A stretch of DNA of 64,000 nt from Flavobacteriales bacterium. Lineage in GTDB: Bacteria > Bacteroidota > Bacteroidia > Flavobacteriales > Weeksellaceae. Below the pieces are notes generated by a model. It saw only the letters and a program-made list of their open reading frames with translations, ran no database searches and was not told the DNA's origin. Shown piece by piece: positions 1 to 8,781 of this stretch. Where the stretch lies: contig PDSY01000022.1 of assembly GCA_002747105.1 (NCBI GenBank), forward strand, positions 1 through 64,000. The letters run 5' to 3'. The translations under genes were made by a program, and so were the position numbers. Position 1 is the first letter of the stretch. The number at the start of each line of letters is the position of its first letter.

Positions 1-548
1 TCTATTACTGAAGTAATGGTAATGGTTACCGTTTCCGTCTTACATAAAGCTGGAGTTGTACCATTTACACATACTTCGTATTCTACAGGATAAGTTCCTG
101 CTGGCACTGCTCCTGTTACATTCACTTCTCCTGTTGCAGGATCTAATGTAATACCTGCTGGCCAAGTTCCTGACTGAGACACAGCTACCTCTCCTGGGTT
201 AGTCCCTATTACTGGAGTATTTCCATCTAAAGTATCATTCCCCAAGATATTTGGAACCGTAAATGGCGTTCCAAATGTTCCTGAATCTGCATCTGGATTT
301 AAATCTAATTCATAACAAACAGCATCTTTTTGTGACGCATCTTGTGATGTTCCTACTGCTTGACCTGTTGCTCCTGCTTGTGTTGGAACTCCATTCGCAT
401 CTACAGCTCCACTTAAAGAACCTCCTGCAGCAAGATTAGCATCAGTAAATGCTCCTGCTCCTTCTACCGCATCTGGACATCCATCATTATCAGAATCTAA
501 ATCTAAATAATCTGGTGTACCATCTCCGTCGGTGCCAATCCTGTCACA
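1..548 (-). pseudogene. Third segment of broken giant secreted TSP3/GEVED protein (runs off left edge)
   Basis: Reading the minus strand from about 548 to the window edge gives an uninterrupted frame. It begins with a thrombospondin type-3-like calcium repeat ([19 protein letters not shown]), then a linker rich in Gly, Ala and Thr, then an immunoglobulin-like/putative-Ig module ([35 protein letters not shown]). There is no start codon of its own and a stop lies just upstream, at 549-551. Its frame equals that of the N-terminal segment (1008-3383), but the middle segment (503-1039) is one frame off. I read it as the continuation of one long surface protein whose C-terminus lies outside the window. 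Whether the break is biological or an assembly error cannot be told here. Confidence 0.7.
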
Positions 549-1039
549 TCAATCTTTCCTGATACGGTTACTCCTCCTGAACCTACTAATGTTACTTTAA
601 GTTTATTAACGATTTGATTTCCTTCTCCAGTAGGAGTACCATTATACCAATAGAAACTCATAGTACTGTTTAATGAAGAACTCAAGTTTAAGTTCATATC
701 ATCAGGACTAAAAAATGTAACCGTTCCAACATCCGAAGACTCATCACTAGCTACTATAAAGTTTCCTGAAGGAGCAGCAGGCACATTACTAATAGGACAT
801 CCAGCAGCTGTATTCGTTTCTGTTGAATGGTTTAGTTCATTTCCTGTGTTTCCTTTAGTCCACCCTTCTTTTCCAGATTCAAAATTAATCTCGAAAGGAG
901 TACATGAACCTTCATCGCTGTCTAAAATACCATCATTATCATTGTCTAAATCACACTTATCACCTACACCATCACCATCGACATCGGTAAACAAAGTACT
1001 ACCAGCATTACAAGGGTCGCACTGCTGTAGAACCTGTTC
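503..1039 (-). pseudogene. Middle out-of-frame segment of broken giant secreted protein
   Basis: The frame is open from about 1039 down to a stop at 503; its first Met is at 994. It starts with a Cys-rich joint (CDPCNAG), a TSP3-like repeat (DVDGDGVGDKCDLDNDNDG), then about 110 residues of a beta-sandwich-like module. That module ends abruptly at GKIDVTGLA, where the reading frame of the next TSP3 repeat begins in another phase. No promoter or plausible ribosome entry is seen, so it is very unlikely to be an independent gene. It is the central part of the protein starting at 3383. Confidence 0.7.
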
Positions 1040-3383
1040 CTACGGTTACCGTTCCTCCTGCATTGACAACATTATTATAAGTGAAGTTTCCTCCTCCTTC
1101 TATCGCATCTAAACATCCATCGTTATCTGAATCTAAATCTAAATGATCTGGGATGCTGTCGCCATCGGTGTCTCCACAAGGTGCTGATATTCCAACAAAG
1201 TAGTTGTCTCCTGCAGCATTTGGGAAAGTAAGTGAAAATTCAGTTTCGCCAGCAGGCAGTATCGCTGAAAATCCTCCATCATTTAGAATGTTTGGATCAT
1301 TAATCAATGTAAACACATTTGTACCTACTCCTGTTCCATTTACCAATGTCTCAATCGTTACATTTGGTGAAAATTCTACAACACTTGTATCAAGTGATGT
1401 TATATGTAAATACAAATCTGATGTTGTTGGAGCATCAAAAGTAAAGGTGTAAGTTACTCCTGCCGCTGAATTAACTAAACTCATAATTGGCTTACCTTCT
1501 ATATTAGCTCCATTGATATTTAAACCTGCCGTACCTGGATAATTTGCATGAACGCTAGTTGCTGTTGTTTTTTGAGGATCTCTTTTATCAGAGTTATTAG
1601 TAACAGTTACGGTCATTCCATTAACAACACCTGTAACCGTAGCATCTCCAGCTGTGCTAGGGGAACCTGGGGCAGGGTAACTTGGGGTAGGGTCTACTAC
1701 TGTCCAATTCATCCAAGGAGCGTTACATTCATCGCTGTCTAAAATACCATCATTATCATCATCTAAGTCATCGATATCATTTACTCCATCACAATCGGAA
1801 TCTCCAGCAATAACGATATCAAATTCATAGCTACAATTCGGTGCATTATTGCTTATTTCTAAATGATAAGACCCCTCGCCTAAAGTAAGAGTTGTGCTCG
1901 TAGTAGTACCTGTATAAGTGTTTTCCGATGTTCCTGTTTGGGTAATTGTCCAACCTGTTTGGGGTAGATTTGTAATTTGAATATCTGTAGTCGTATTAAC
2001 ACAATCTACTCCTGCTTGTAATGGTGCTACTTCTGGCACCATAAATTCAATCTTATAATCCTCTACTTCTCCACTGGTTGCTAAGTCTGAAGCGCCTAAT
2101 ATTTGGTCATAAGATACTCTAAAACGCATTATACGAGTATCGCCAACCTGAGGTTGGAATCCCGTACCAAAATGCCCTTGGAAGTCAATATATTTATAAC
2201 CATCAAAACCTGGAAGAATTGGTTCTGTGATTTTTTCATTGGAATCAAAGGTTCCATTATCGTTGGCATCTATCCAAACATGTAAATATCCTGTTTTAGT
2301 ATCATGATCATTATGTACTTTTACAGGACCTTGACAATCTTTAAACCACTTAGCTCCTGGTATTCCGTCTTCGTCATTAGGTGTTCCATCATTATCATCT
2401 CCATCTGCATTAGCACTATGAAGAGCATTATCTTCTGAATCTACATATTTACCAATACCAAGAATGGGTTCGTCTAAAGCTACCAAGTCTTGTGAATTAG
2501 GCTGAGCGTCCCAAACCTTTTGGGTTGTCATCAACGAACCACCAAGAGATGGTAAAGTATAGTGTCTTGCGCCTTGGCTTACATCATAAGAAGCTGGAGC
2601 ATCTCCGAAATCTAATAAATCTATCAAGCCTAAGGCAATGGTTTGTTTTCCTCCTCCTTTGACATTCACTCTTAATTTATTAACATGGGTTGCAGCAAAC
2701 ATTACATCCCCTTTACCGTCTCCCTGATTACTATGATTGATAGCTTGTAATTTAGCTCCCATAGTCGTATTTGTCGTAGGTGTAGTTCCTACAGAAGGCG
2801 TTACTGTAACATGAAATTCGCCATTAGGATCGTAAGTATACGTTTCCACTGGCTGTATAACAGCGTCAGGTTGTATTTGTCCGTTTGAATCAGGTAGGAT
2901 TTCTAAAGAGTAATACTCATTACTACTTCCTAAACTTTCTGAGCCTGCAATAATAAAAGCAAAGTCGTTTACTGGAATTGCAGTCCCTGATAAGGAAGCG
3001 GTAATCTCCACATCAAAAGAAACTAAACCTCCACTTTGTGTATTGATTGCTATAACTTTATCATTATAGCCATTAGCTCCAGAACCTGTTCCCCAGTTAT
3101 ACGCTTTAGGGAAATTATTTTTATACCAACTATTGTAAATGTCAGCATAAGGATTTCCACTTACATTGGATAATTCTATTGTGTAAGTAATTCCTGAATT
3201 GGTTGCTGTGAAACTAATCGTTTTACCATCAGTGATAGGATTATACCTATTACCCCATTCCAACCAGTAAATATCGTCTTTATATTTACCAGTACCTCCC
3301 GTTGCTTTTGAAGCTTGTGCAGACGAAAGCGTCGTTGCACAAAACGGGATAATCATAAAAAGTGTTTTTAAAAATTTTCGCAT
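1008..3383 (-). CDS. Large secreted GEVED/TSP3-repeat surface protein, N-terminal segment (frame broken)
   Basis: The 791-residue open frame begins with a clear Sec signal peptide (MRKFLKTLFMIIPFCATTLSSAQA). An N-terminal beta-rich domain follows, then a GEVED-type region (LDFGDAPASYD near residue 260, HVWIDANDNGTFD and SGEVEDYKIEF near 370-440). Next come TSP3-like Ca-binding repeats ([38 protein letters not shown]) that bracket a further beta domain. This architecture is typical of cell-surface or T9SS-exported proteins of Flavobacteriia; no sorting domain is visible because the gene leaves the window. The frame stops at 1008 inside a module: the parallel module in the third segment continues with [19 protein letters not shown], while here the text breaks after VGTGSTAV. 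The function could be adhesion or matrix; that is inference. Confidence 0.8.
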   Translation of the reverse strand: MRKFLKTLFMIIPFCATTLSSAQASKATGGTGKYKDDIYWLEWGNRYNPITDGKTISFTATNSGITYTIELSNVSGNPYADIYNSWYKNNFPKAYNWGTGSGANGYNDKVIAINTQSGGLVSFDVEITASLSGTAIPVNDFAFIIAGSESLGSSNEYYSLEILPDSNGQIQPDAVIQPVETYTYDPNGEFHVTVTPSVGTTPTTNTTMGAKLQAINHSNQGDGKGDVMFAATHVNKLRVNVKGGGKQTIALGLIDLLDFGDAPASYDVSQGARHYTLPSLGGSLMTTQKVWDAQPNSQDLVALDEPILGIGKYVDSEDNALHSANADGDDNDGTPNDEDGIPGAKWFKDCQGPVKVHNDHDTKTGYLHVWIDANDNGTFDSNEKITEPILPGFDGYKYIDFQGHFGTGFQPQVGDTRIMRFRVSYDQILGASDLATSGEVEDYKIEFMVPEVAPLQAGVDCVNTTTDIQITNLPQTGWTITQTGTSENTYTGTTTSTTLTLGEGSYHLEISNNAPNCSYEFDIVIAGDSDCDGVNDIDDLDDDNDGILDSDECNAPWMNWTVVDPTPSYPAPGSPSTAGDATVTGVVNGMTVTVTNNSDKRDPQKTTATSVHANYPGTAGLNINGANIEGKPIMSLVNSAAGVTYTFTFDAPTTSDLYLHITSLDTSVVEFSPNVTIETLVNGTGVGTNVFTLINDPNILNDGGFSAILPAGETEFSLTFPNAAGDNYFVGISAPCGDTDGDSIPDHLDLDSDNDGCLDAIEGGGNFTYNNVVNAGGTVTVGTGSTAVRPL

Positions 3384-3719
3384 AATTTTATTTAACTTAT
3401 ATATTAAATGTTTGATTTTTCCTAAAATTATTTTTAGTATTCAATTTTTTTAGTATTTAGACACTTTAGTTTGTTTATAAAATACTGAAAATCACCGCAA
3501 ATTTAATTGTTTTTTTTTATATAAAATTGAAAATAGGGATTAAAATCCCAAGATAAGTCCATATTTTTTTTAGTTTATATTGTGTACTGTATTAATATTC
3601 GTTTGTTTGGATTAGGTATTGCTCGTTTATACTGTTGTTAATCATTGGTTTGTGTTTTTGGAGAATAGATGAATTAATATTAGTGCTTTATCCGATAGAG
3701 CTATTTTTTAGTGCCGTCA

Positions 3720-3738
3720 AATTGAATGGCATTCAATT
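3720..3738. promoter_or_regulatory. Palindrome upstream of recA
   Basis: AATTGAATG-G-CATTCAATT is a perfect 9+1+9 inverted repeat about 66 bases upstream of the recA -33 element. Its position suggests an operator or a small hairpin. No known LexA box (CTGT-N8-ACAG) is present. Confidence 0.35.
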
Positions 3739-3803
3739 GTTTGCTTTTTGTTGATACTCTGAAAAAAGAGGTTATTTTACCTTAAAACAGATTCCGTATA
3801 AAA

Positions 3804-3834
3804 TTGTCATATTAAAATTAAATGCGTATTTTTG
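3804..3834 (+). promoter_or_regulatory. recA promoter, flavobacterial type
   Basis: TTG at 3804-3806 and TATTTTTG at 3827-3834 are separated by 20 bases, matching the Bacteroidota sigma-A consensus TTTG/TAnnTTTG. The ATG of recA follows 22 bases after the -7 box. Confidence 0.75.
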
Positions 3835-3856
3835 ACAAAAATAAATTTGAATTAAA

Positions 3857-4858
3857 ATGGCAAAAGCAGACGATAAACAAAAAGCCCTTTCATTGGTTTT
3901 AGAAAAGTTAGACAAAACCTATGGAAAGGGAACAGTAATGAAATTGGGCGATAGTGGAGTAGATGACTCTATTGAGGTCATTCCTTCAGGGTCTTTAGGA
4001 TTGGATATAGCATTAGGTAATGGAGGTTATCCGAAAGGGAGAATTATAGAGATTTATGGACCTGAATCTTCTGGTAAAACCACCTTGACTTTACATGCTA
4101 TTGCCGAAGCACAAAAACAAGGAGGAACTGCCGCTTTCATTGATGCGGAGCATGCTTTTGATAGATATTATGCAGATAAATTAGGAATTGATGTAGAAAA
4201 TTTAATTATTTCTCAGCCCGATAATGGCGAACAAGCATTGGAGATTGCAGATAATTTAATCCGTTCTGGTGCAATAGATATTTTGGTAATCGACTCTGTG
4301 GCTGCACTTACACCGAAAGCCGAAATAGAAGGCGAAATGGGAGATTCTAAAATGGGTCTTCACGCAAGGTTGATGTCTCAGGCATTGAGGAAACTAACCG
4401 CTACTATTTCTAGAACCAATTGTACCGTTATCTTCATTAATCAGTTAAGAGAAAAAATCGGGGTGATGTTTGGAAACCCTGAGACAACAACGGGAGGAAA
4501 TGCCCTTAAATTCTATGCGTCAGTTCGTTTGGATATTAGGAAATCTGGTTCACCGATTAAGAAAGGAGATGAAGCCATTGGAAGCAAGGTAAGAGTAAAA
4601 GTGGTAAAAAACAAAGTTGCTCCACCGTTTAAACAAGCCGAATTTGATATTATGTATGGTGAAGGAATTTCTAAAACAGGAGAAATTTTAGATGCTGCGG
4701 TAGATTATGGCATTGTCAAGAAAAGTGGCTCTTGGTTCAGTTACGGAGATACAAAATTAGGTCAGGGTAGAGATACTGTAAAAGATTTAATTAAAGACAA
4801 TCCAGAACTTGCCGAAGAATTAGAAGACAAAGTAAAGGAAGCGATTGCGAATAAATAA
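3857..4858 (+). CDS. recA: Recombinase RecA
   Basis: RecA forms ATP-dependent filaments on single-stranded DNA and catalyses homologous pairing and strand exchange in recombinational repair. The 333-residue product is a normal length for the group. Walker A GPESSGKT is at residues 68-75. The Walker B region ([11 protein letters not shown]), the L1 and L2 loops ([21 protein letters not shown] shortened; [20 protein letters not shown]) and the MAW signature [13 protein letters not shown] are all present. The acidic C-terminal tail is short. It stands alone on the plus strand with its own promoter 22 bases upstream and a shared terminator with convergent ftsY. No LexA-type operator is recognisable, but a palindrome lies further upstream. 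Confidence 0.98.
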   Translation: MAKADDKQKALSLVLEKLDKTYGKGTVMKLGDSGVDDSIEVIPSGSLGLDIALGNGGYPKGRIIEIYGPESSGKTTLTLHAIAEAQKQGGTAAFIDAEHAFDRYYADKLGIDVENLIISQPDNGEQALEIADNLIRSGAIDILVIDSVAALTPKAEIEGEMGDSKMGLHARLMSQALRKLTATISRTNCTVIFINQLREKIGVMFGNPETTTGGNALKFYASVRLDIRKSGSPIKKGDEAIGSKVRVKVVKNKVAPPFKQAEFDIMYGEGISKTGEILDAAVDYGIVKKSGSWFSYGDTKLGQGRDTVKDLIKDNPELAEELEDKVKEAIANK

Positions 4859-4886
4859 AACAGATTTAGAAAAATAATGACAAACA

Positions 4887-4915
4887 AAAAGCCTATTTGT
4901 TGAAAATAGGCTTTT
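4887..4915. terminator. Bidirectional terminator between recA and ftsY
   Basis: A perfect 12-base stem AAAAGCCTATTT/AAATAGGCTTTT with a 5-base loop and T-runs on both sides separates the two convergent genes. Confidence 0.85.
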
Positions 4916-4940
4916 ATTCTTATTCTGTTGATTGAATTTA

Positions 4941-5900
4941 TTAATCCTCCTTTCCACCAAAGAACGAATCCACAAATTCCATTGCGTTAAAGACTTGTAA
5001 ATCGGTCATTTTTTCACCAACACCAATATATTTCACAGGAATACTAAATTGGTCAGAAATCCCGATGACAACACCTCCCTTCGCTGTTCCATCCAATTTG
5101 GTAACCGCCAATGCACTCACTTCCGTAGCAGCGGTAAATTGTTTGGCTTGCTCAAAGGCATTTTGTCCTGTGGAGCCATCTAAAACCAATAAAACTTCGT
5201 GTGGAGCATCAGGGATTACCTTTTGCATCACTCGCTTAATTTTAGAAAGTTCGTTCATTAAATTCACCTTATTATGAAGTCGCCCTGCGGTATCAATAAT
5301 AATCACATCGGCGTCTTGAGCGACACCACTTTGCACCGTATCGAAAGCTACAGATGCAGGATCAGAACCCATATTCTGTTTTACAATAGGAACGCCTACT
5401 CGTTCGCTCCAAATTACCAATTGATCAACAGCAGCAGCACGGAATGTATCCGCCGCACCTAAAACGACCTTTTTCCCTTGCGATTTAAACTGATGAGCCA
5501 GCTTACCGATTGTAGTTGTTTTTCCAACACCATTTACCCCAACCACCATTATCACGAAGGGTTTTTTAGTTTCGTCAATATTTCCTGATTGAGCGTGAGG
5601 GTTTTCTAATAATAAATCTGAGATTTCCTCTCTTAAAATTTTATTCAGTTCGCTCGTGCTCACGTATTTATCTCGTGCAACTCGCTCTTCTATTTTCTCA
5701 ATAATTTTAATCGTTGTATTCGCTCCTACATCGGAAGCGATAAGCGTTTCTTCCAAATCGTCTAAAACTTCATCATCTACCTTGCTTTTACCAACGACTA
5801 CTTTTGCCATTTTATCAAAAAAACCTTCTCGGGTTTTCTTCAGCCCTTCATCTAAAGTTTCTTTTTCTTTTTTATTGAATATTTTTTTAAACCAACTCAT
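4941..5900 (-). CDS. ftsY: Signal recognition particle receptor FtsY
   Basis: FtsY is the SRP-receptor GTPase that docks ribosome-SRP complexes at the inner membrane for co-translational insertion. The 319-residue protein has a short, basic/acidic N-terminal A region (MSWFKKIFNKKEKE), an NG domain with P-loop GVNGVGKTT (121-129), DTFRAAA (151-157), DTAGRLHN and TKLDGTAKGG. The acidic A domain is much shorter than in E. coli, as usual in Bacteroidota. It follows rpmB-rpmG-DUF4295 on the same strand but is separated from them by a terminator and a tract of word-like repeats, so it is probably transcribed from its own promoter. Confidence 0.97.
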   Translation of the reverse strand: MSWFKKIFNKKEKETLDEGLKKTREGFFDKMAKVVVGKSKVDDEVLDDLEETLIASDVGANTTIKIIEKIEERVARDKYVSTSELNKILREEISDLLLENPHAQSGNIDETKKPFVIMVVGVNGVGKTTTIGKLAHQFKSQGKKVVLGAADTFRAAAVDQLVIWSERVGVPIVKQNMGSDPASVAFDTVQSGVAQDADVIIIDTAGRLHNKVNLMNELSKIKRVMQKVIPDAPHEVLLVLDGSTGQNAFEQAKQFTAATEVSALAVTKLDGTAKGGVVIGISDQFSIPVKYIGVGEKMTDLQVFNAMEFVDSFFGGKED

Positions 5901-5905
5901 CGTTT

Positions 5906-5978
5906 TGAAAGATTACATATTAGATAGTTTGAGGATGAACCGATTAGATGGTTACCTCACTATCTTGTTATTATACTT
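5906..5978 (-). repeat. Word-like low-complexity tract in ftsY leader
   Basis: The stretch is built from recurring short words (ATTAGATAGTT, ATTAGATGGTT, CACTATCTTG) directly upstream of the ftsY start. It resembles the tracts upstream of trkA and glyS. Confidence 0.5.
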
Positions 5979-5986
5979 ATGAAAAG

Positions 5987-5994
5987 CAAATATA
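5987..5994 (-). promoter_or_regulatory. Candidate ftsY -7 element
   Basis: TATATTTG on the minus strand lies just beyond the DUF4295 terminator. A TTG 16 bases upstream falls in the terminator loop, so the spacing is shorter than ideal. Confidence 0.4.
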
Positions 5995-5999
5995 AACAA

Positions 6000-6026
6000 A
6001 AAAACTATCTCAAAAAGATAGTTTTT
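6000..6026 (-). terminator. Terminator after the rpmB-rpmG-DUF4295 operon
   Basis: An 11-base stem AAAAACTATCT/AGATAGTTTTT with a 5-base loop is followed on the minus strand by a run of seven T. It lies 27 bases after the DUF4295 stop. Confidence 0.8.
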
Positions 6027-6052
6027 ATATTTATTTACTGTAAAAATAAGGA

Positions 6053-6202
6053 TTATTTTTTCAAATAATCGTTTACTTGATCAGCATTCATTACTTTTTC
6101 TTCAAAAACATACGCTCCTGTTTTTGGTGATTTTACCATTTTCACAACCTTAGTCATTTTCTTTGAACTAGATTGAAGTGATGCTACTACTTTCTTTGCC
6201 AT
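6053..6202 (-). CDS. DUF4295 family small protein
   Basis: A 49-residue, very basic protein (starts MAKKVVASLQSSSKKMTKVV, ends DQVNDYLKK) lies 18 bases downstream of rpmG on the minus strand. Its sequence and place match the DUF4295 family, which in Bacteroidota is found almost always between rpmG and ftsY. Composition (12 Lys) and linkage to two ribosomal protein genes suggest a ribosome-associated role, but no function is established to my knowledge. The start CAT at 6200-6202 is the only reasonable one, and a terminator follows the stop. Confidence 0.93.
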   Translation of the reverse strand: MAKKVVASLQSSSKKMTKVVKMVKSPKTGAYVFEEKVMNADQVNDYLKK

Positions 6203-6220
6203 CTTATATTGTTTTTAAGA

Positions 6221-6403
6221 TTACTTAATTTCTTTATGTACAGTGTACTTTTTCAAAACAGGATTGTACTTTTTAAGCTCCAATCTTTCTGTTGTATTTT
6301 TCTTATTCTTGGTAGTAATATATCTAGACATTCCTGGCATACCACTATCCTTATGCTCTGTGCATTCAAGGATCACTTGAACTCTATTTCCTTTTTTTGC
6401 CAT
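6221..6403 (-). CDS. rpmG: 50S ribosomal protein L33
   Basis: The 60-residue basic protein matches L33 ([18 protein letters not shown], then [12 protein letters not shown] and [14 protein letters not shown]). It is the zinc-free type: only one Cys remains and the paired CxxC motifs of zinc-binding L33 are absent. L33 sits near the E-site of the large subunit. It is 9 bases downstream of rpmB and is followed by DUF4295 in one operon. Confidence 0.96.
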   Translation of the reverse strand: MAKKGNRVQVILECTEHKDSGMPGMSRYITTKNKKNTTERLELKKYNPVLKKYTVHKEIK

Positions 6404-6412
6404 AGTTGTTTA

Positions 6413-6649
6413 TTATTTAATAAATCCGTTTCTAATTCCTCTTTGTACTGCTTCTTCAATACCAATCTTGTTGATAATTCTCAATCCGTGAGCAGAAACT
6501 TTTAAGCTAATGTGTTTCTCTTGCTCTGGAAGGTAAAATTTCTTCTCCAATAAATTAATTTCAAAACGACGTTTTGTTTTATTATTGGCGTGAGAAACAT
6601 TATTCCCCACCATTGCACGCTTTCCTGTTATTTGGCAAATTCTTGACAT
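6413..6649 (-). CDS. rpmB: 50S ribosomal protein L28
   Basis: The 78-residue protein has the L28 signature start [21 protein letters not shown], followed by [17 protein letters not shown] and the C-terminal [14 protein letters not shown]28 is an assembly protein of the large ribosomal subunit. It is the first gene of the rpmB-rpmG-DUF4295 operon, with a promoter at 6685-6715. Length and motifs are ordinary for Bacteroidota. Confidence 0.97.
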   Translation of the reverse strand: MSRICQITGKRAMVGNNVSHANNKTKRRFEINLLEKKFYLPEQEKHISLKVSAHGLRIINKIGIEEAVQRGIRNGFIK

Positions 6650-6684
6650 ATCTCTATCTTCTACTTTTTAAATATTTGAGAGTG

Positions 6685-6715
6685 CAAAATAACGAATAAA
6701 AAAAATAATAGACAA
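6685..6715 (-). promoter_or_regulatory. rpmB operon promoter
   Basis: On the minus strand TTG (6713-6715) is followed after 20 bases by TTATTTTG (6685-6692), one base off the TAnnTTTG consensus, 35 bases upstream of the rpmB ATG. Confidence 0.55.
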
Positions 6716-6777
6716 GTTTTTCACAAAATAATTTTAAAATATTTTCATTTTTTTGATGCTAACATTCATTAAATCCG

Positions 6778-8409
6778 TTATTTGACGATTTTTTCTTTCA
6801 CTTTTTTAGCAATCGGATAAAAAAGTAAAAATCCTAAAATTAAAATACATATCCTCGATAAAACATCCCCTGTTTTTGCATAAGGAGTAAGGATGTCATA
6901 GAGTTTTATTTTCGAAAAAAGAGCCGTTTTGTCGCCATAAAGCGTGTCTTCTATCACTTCTCCTTTTGCATTGATATGCGCCGAAATTCCCGTATTCGCA
7001 GAACGAGCAATTTCTCGCCTTGTTTCAATCGCTCTGAGGCTTGCATACGCCAATAACTGACGATGCCCTTCGGAAACACCCCACCAAGAATCATTGGTCA
7101 TAATCGTTAAAAAGTTAGCCCCCTTTTTCACATATTCCGTAACAAATTCACCATAAATACTTTCATAACAAATAATGGGTGCAGGTTGTCCTTTATTATA
7201 AGGATTATCAAATGCTTTTCGCTCTTGATCAATCCCTAAAGATGCTGTTGTCCCACCAAAATCGAACATCGCATCGCCCAATATTGGTTTTAAGACATTG
7301 ATATAAGGGAAAATCTCAACCCCTGGAACTAATTTCCCTTTATGGTAAGTTTCAATTTCGGGCTGAGTATTGATTTGCAATGCCGTATTATAACTTTCCA
7401 CCCAAGTATTTGGCGAAACTAAATAGGCATTGTCTGTTTTTTCATTTTCATTAAAATAAAATCGGTGGGTAGATGCTCCTGTAAGGAAGTTAGATTCAGG
7501 ATGGCGTTGAGTGAAGTTTTTAATCTTACGAATGATTTCGCTGTTTTTAAATCCTCTTTCTGATAACGAACCTCTCCCTGGAATGGCAGTTTCTGGAGCG
7601 ATATAAAAATCAATTTTCCCTGCCGAATTTTCCTCTGCCAAATTCAACAATTCATTCGAAATACTAAGGCTATCTTTGGTGTATTTTTCTACATAAGGGT
7701 CAAGGTTAGGTTGCAACATTAATACCTTTACCTCACCGATAGGTTTTTCATTAAAATCGTAATATTTCCAAAGCGAAATAAAGATAGGAATTAAAATCAG
7801 TCCGCTTAAAATCGCTATATTTTTCAATAAGGCGTTCAGTTTCCTTCCTGCTTCCCAAATTCTAATGGTATAGAAAATAAAGATGTTAATTAATAAAATC
7901 CAAAGACTTCCTCCCGTAGCTCCTACTGTATCATACCATTGAATGATTTTTGGATTTTCGGCAAATACATTTCCTAAATTTAGCCAAGCCCAACTGAGTT
8001 CCCACTCCAAATGGAATTTCTCAAAACCTATCCAAATGCAAACTAAAAAGACCAATCCCCAATATGTTCCTTGCGTTTTTTTGTAACGATGATAAAGCGT
8101 AAAAACCAATGAATATAATAACGAATTCGCTAAAATAGGAATCGCAACAGCCAATATCGCATTGCTTCCGTCGGGGTTTTTAGCACCATAAAGCCAACCT
8201 GTCGTCACAACATTCCAGATGAAAAAAGTGAGGTAGGAAAGTCCAAAAACCGCCCAACCTTTTCTTTTTAGTTCCGAAAAAAGACTGATATTATGCTCCG
8301 CCATGAGTAAAGGAACTAAGGCAAAGAATATAAAAAAAGGTATTCCGTAAGTAGGCCACGCAATGGCTAACAACAACCCACTGATAAGCGAAAATAATAA
8401 GTTTTTCAT
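6778..8409 (-). CDS. lnt: Apolipoprotein N-acyltransferase
   Basis: Lnt transfers a third acyl chain to the N-terminal Cys of lipoproteins in the inner membrane. The 543-residue product has six or so N-terminal hydrophobic segments (residues 1-215), a nitrilase-fold domain (about 225-505) and a final membrane helix (ILILGFLLFYPIA). The nitrilase triad can be seen: Glu in IAPETAIPG, Lys in YHKGKLVPGVE, Cys in PIICYESIYGE. It lies 28 bases after the small secreted plug-like gene on the same strand. Many lipoproteins occur in this window (msrB, META, DUF4197, QC), which would be its substrates. Confidence 0.96.
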   Translation of the reverse strand: MKNLLFSLISGLLLAIAWPTYGIPFFIFFALVPLLMAEHNISLFSELKRKGWAVFGLSYLTFFIWNVVTTGWLYGAKNPDGSNAILAVAIPILANSLLYSLVFTLYHRYKKTQGTYWGLVFLVCIWIGFEKFHLEWELSWAWLNLGNVFAENPKIIQWYDTVGATGGSLWILLINIFIFYTIRIWEAGRKLNALLKNIAILSGLILIPIFISLWKYYDFNEKPIGEVKVLMLQPNLDPYVEKYTKDSLSISNELLNLAEENSAGKIDFYIAPETAIPGRGSLSERGFKNSEIIRKIKNFTQRHPESNFLTGASTHRFYFNENEKTDNAYLVSPNTWVESYNTALQINTQPEIETYHKGKLVPGVEIFPYINVLKPILGDAMFDFGGTTASLGIDQERKAFDNPYNKGQPAPIICYESIYGEFVTEYVKKGANFLTIMTNDSWWGVSEGHRQLLAYASLRAIETRREIARSANTGISAHINAKGEVIEDTLYGDKTALFSKIKLYDILTPYAKTGDVLSRICILILGFLLFYPIAKKVKEKIVK

Positions 8410-8437
8410 TTTATTTTAAAGAAAATTTTCGGCAAAG

Positions 8438-8755
8438 TTACTTATTTTTAGTGGTGATAACAATAATTGTATTTTTATAACTCCTACAAGAGGTCTGCAA
8501 CACCTTAGCATCTTCTTTCAATACGGTTATTCCTTTAATATTTTTGGGATCTATTTCCTTAAATTCTTTGTGAGTAATCACTTTTCCGTCTAAAATATAC
8601 AAAGGCTTTTCTTTAGCTGATAAAGAATTACGCATGATGATTTTAGCTTTTGGCGTATCAATAATTTTGTTTAAACTATCTTCCTCTTGTGCATGAATAA
8701 CAATACCAAATATCAAGCCTAAAACAATAACTAATTTTTGTAAATTCTTTTTCAT
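8438..8755 (-). CDS. Small secreted protein resembling an isolated TonB-receptor plug segment
   Basis: The 105-residue protein has a signal peptide (MKKNLQKLVIVLGLIFGIVIHAQ). Its central part PLYILDGKVITHKEFKEIDP followed by IKGITVLKEDAKVL reads like the plug subdomain of SusC-type receptors (LYVVDG ... IESIEVLKD), and its end NTIIVITTK resembles the plug strand GVIIITTK. No barrel follows. Such stand-alone plug-like proteins are seen in Flavobacteriia, function unknown. It is upstream of lnt on the same strand. I am confident it is a gene, not of its role. Confidence 0.75.
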   Translation of the reverse strand: MKKNLQKLVIVLGLIFGIVIHAQEEDSLNKIIDTPKAKIIMRNSLSAKEKPLYILDGKVITHKEFKEIDPKNIKGITVLKEDAKVLQTSCRSYKNTIIVITTKNK

Positions 8756-8781
8756 TATTTTATGGTGTTATATTAATTAAT

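Larger units (their letters stand above)
3384..3856. other. 473-base intergenic region between the surface-protein gene and recA
   Basis: This AT-rich divergent spacer contains no convincing gene. It holds a minus-strand -7-like box TAAATTTG (3498-3505) that could serve the surface protein, a 19-base interrupted palindrome at 3720-3738, and the recA promoter at 3804-3834. The part between about 3540 and 3700 shows nothing I recognise. Confidence 0.6.

Noticed and set aside
1008-1039. Programmed frameshift as the explanation of the frame change in the giant protein
   Set aside because: No slippery heptamer or downstream stem is evident, and module halves are missing at the junction, which a shift of one base does not explain.
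846-1112. An 88-residue plus-strand frame opposite the surface protein
   Set aside because: It is the complement of the repetitive coding region and crosses the frame break; Ser/Pro-rich shadow translation.
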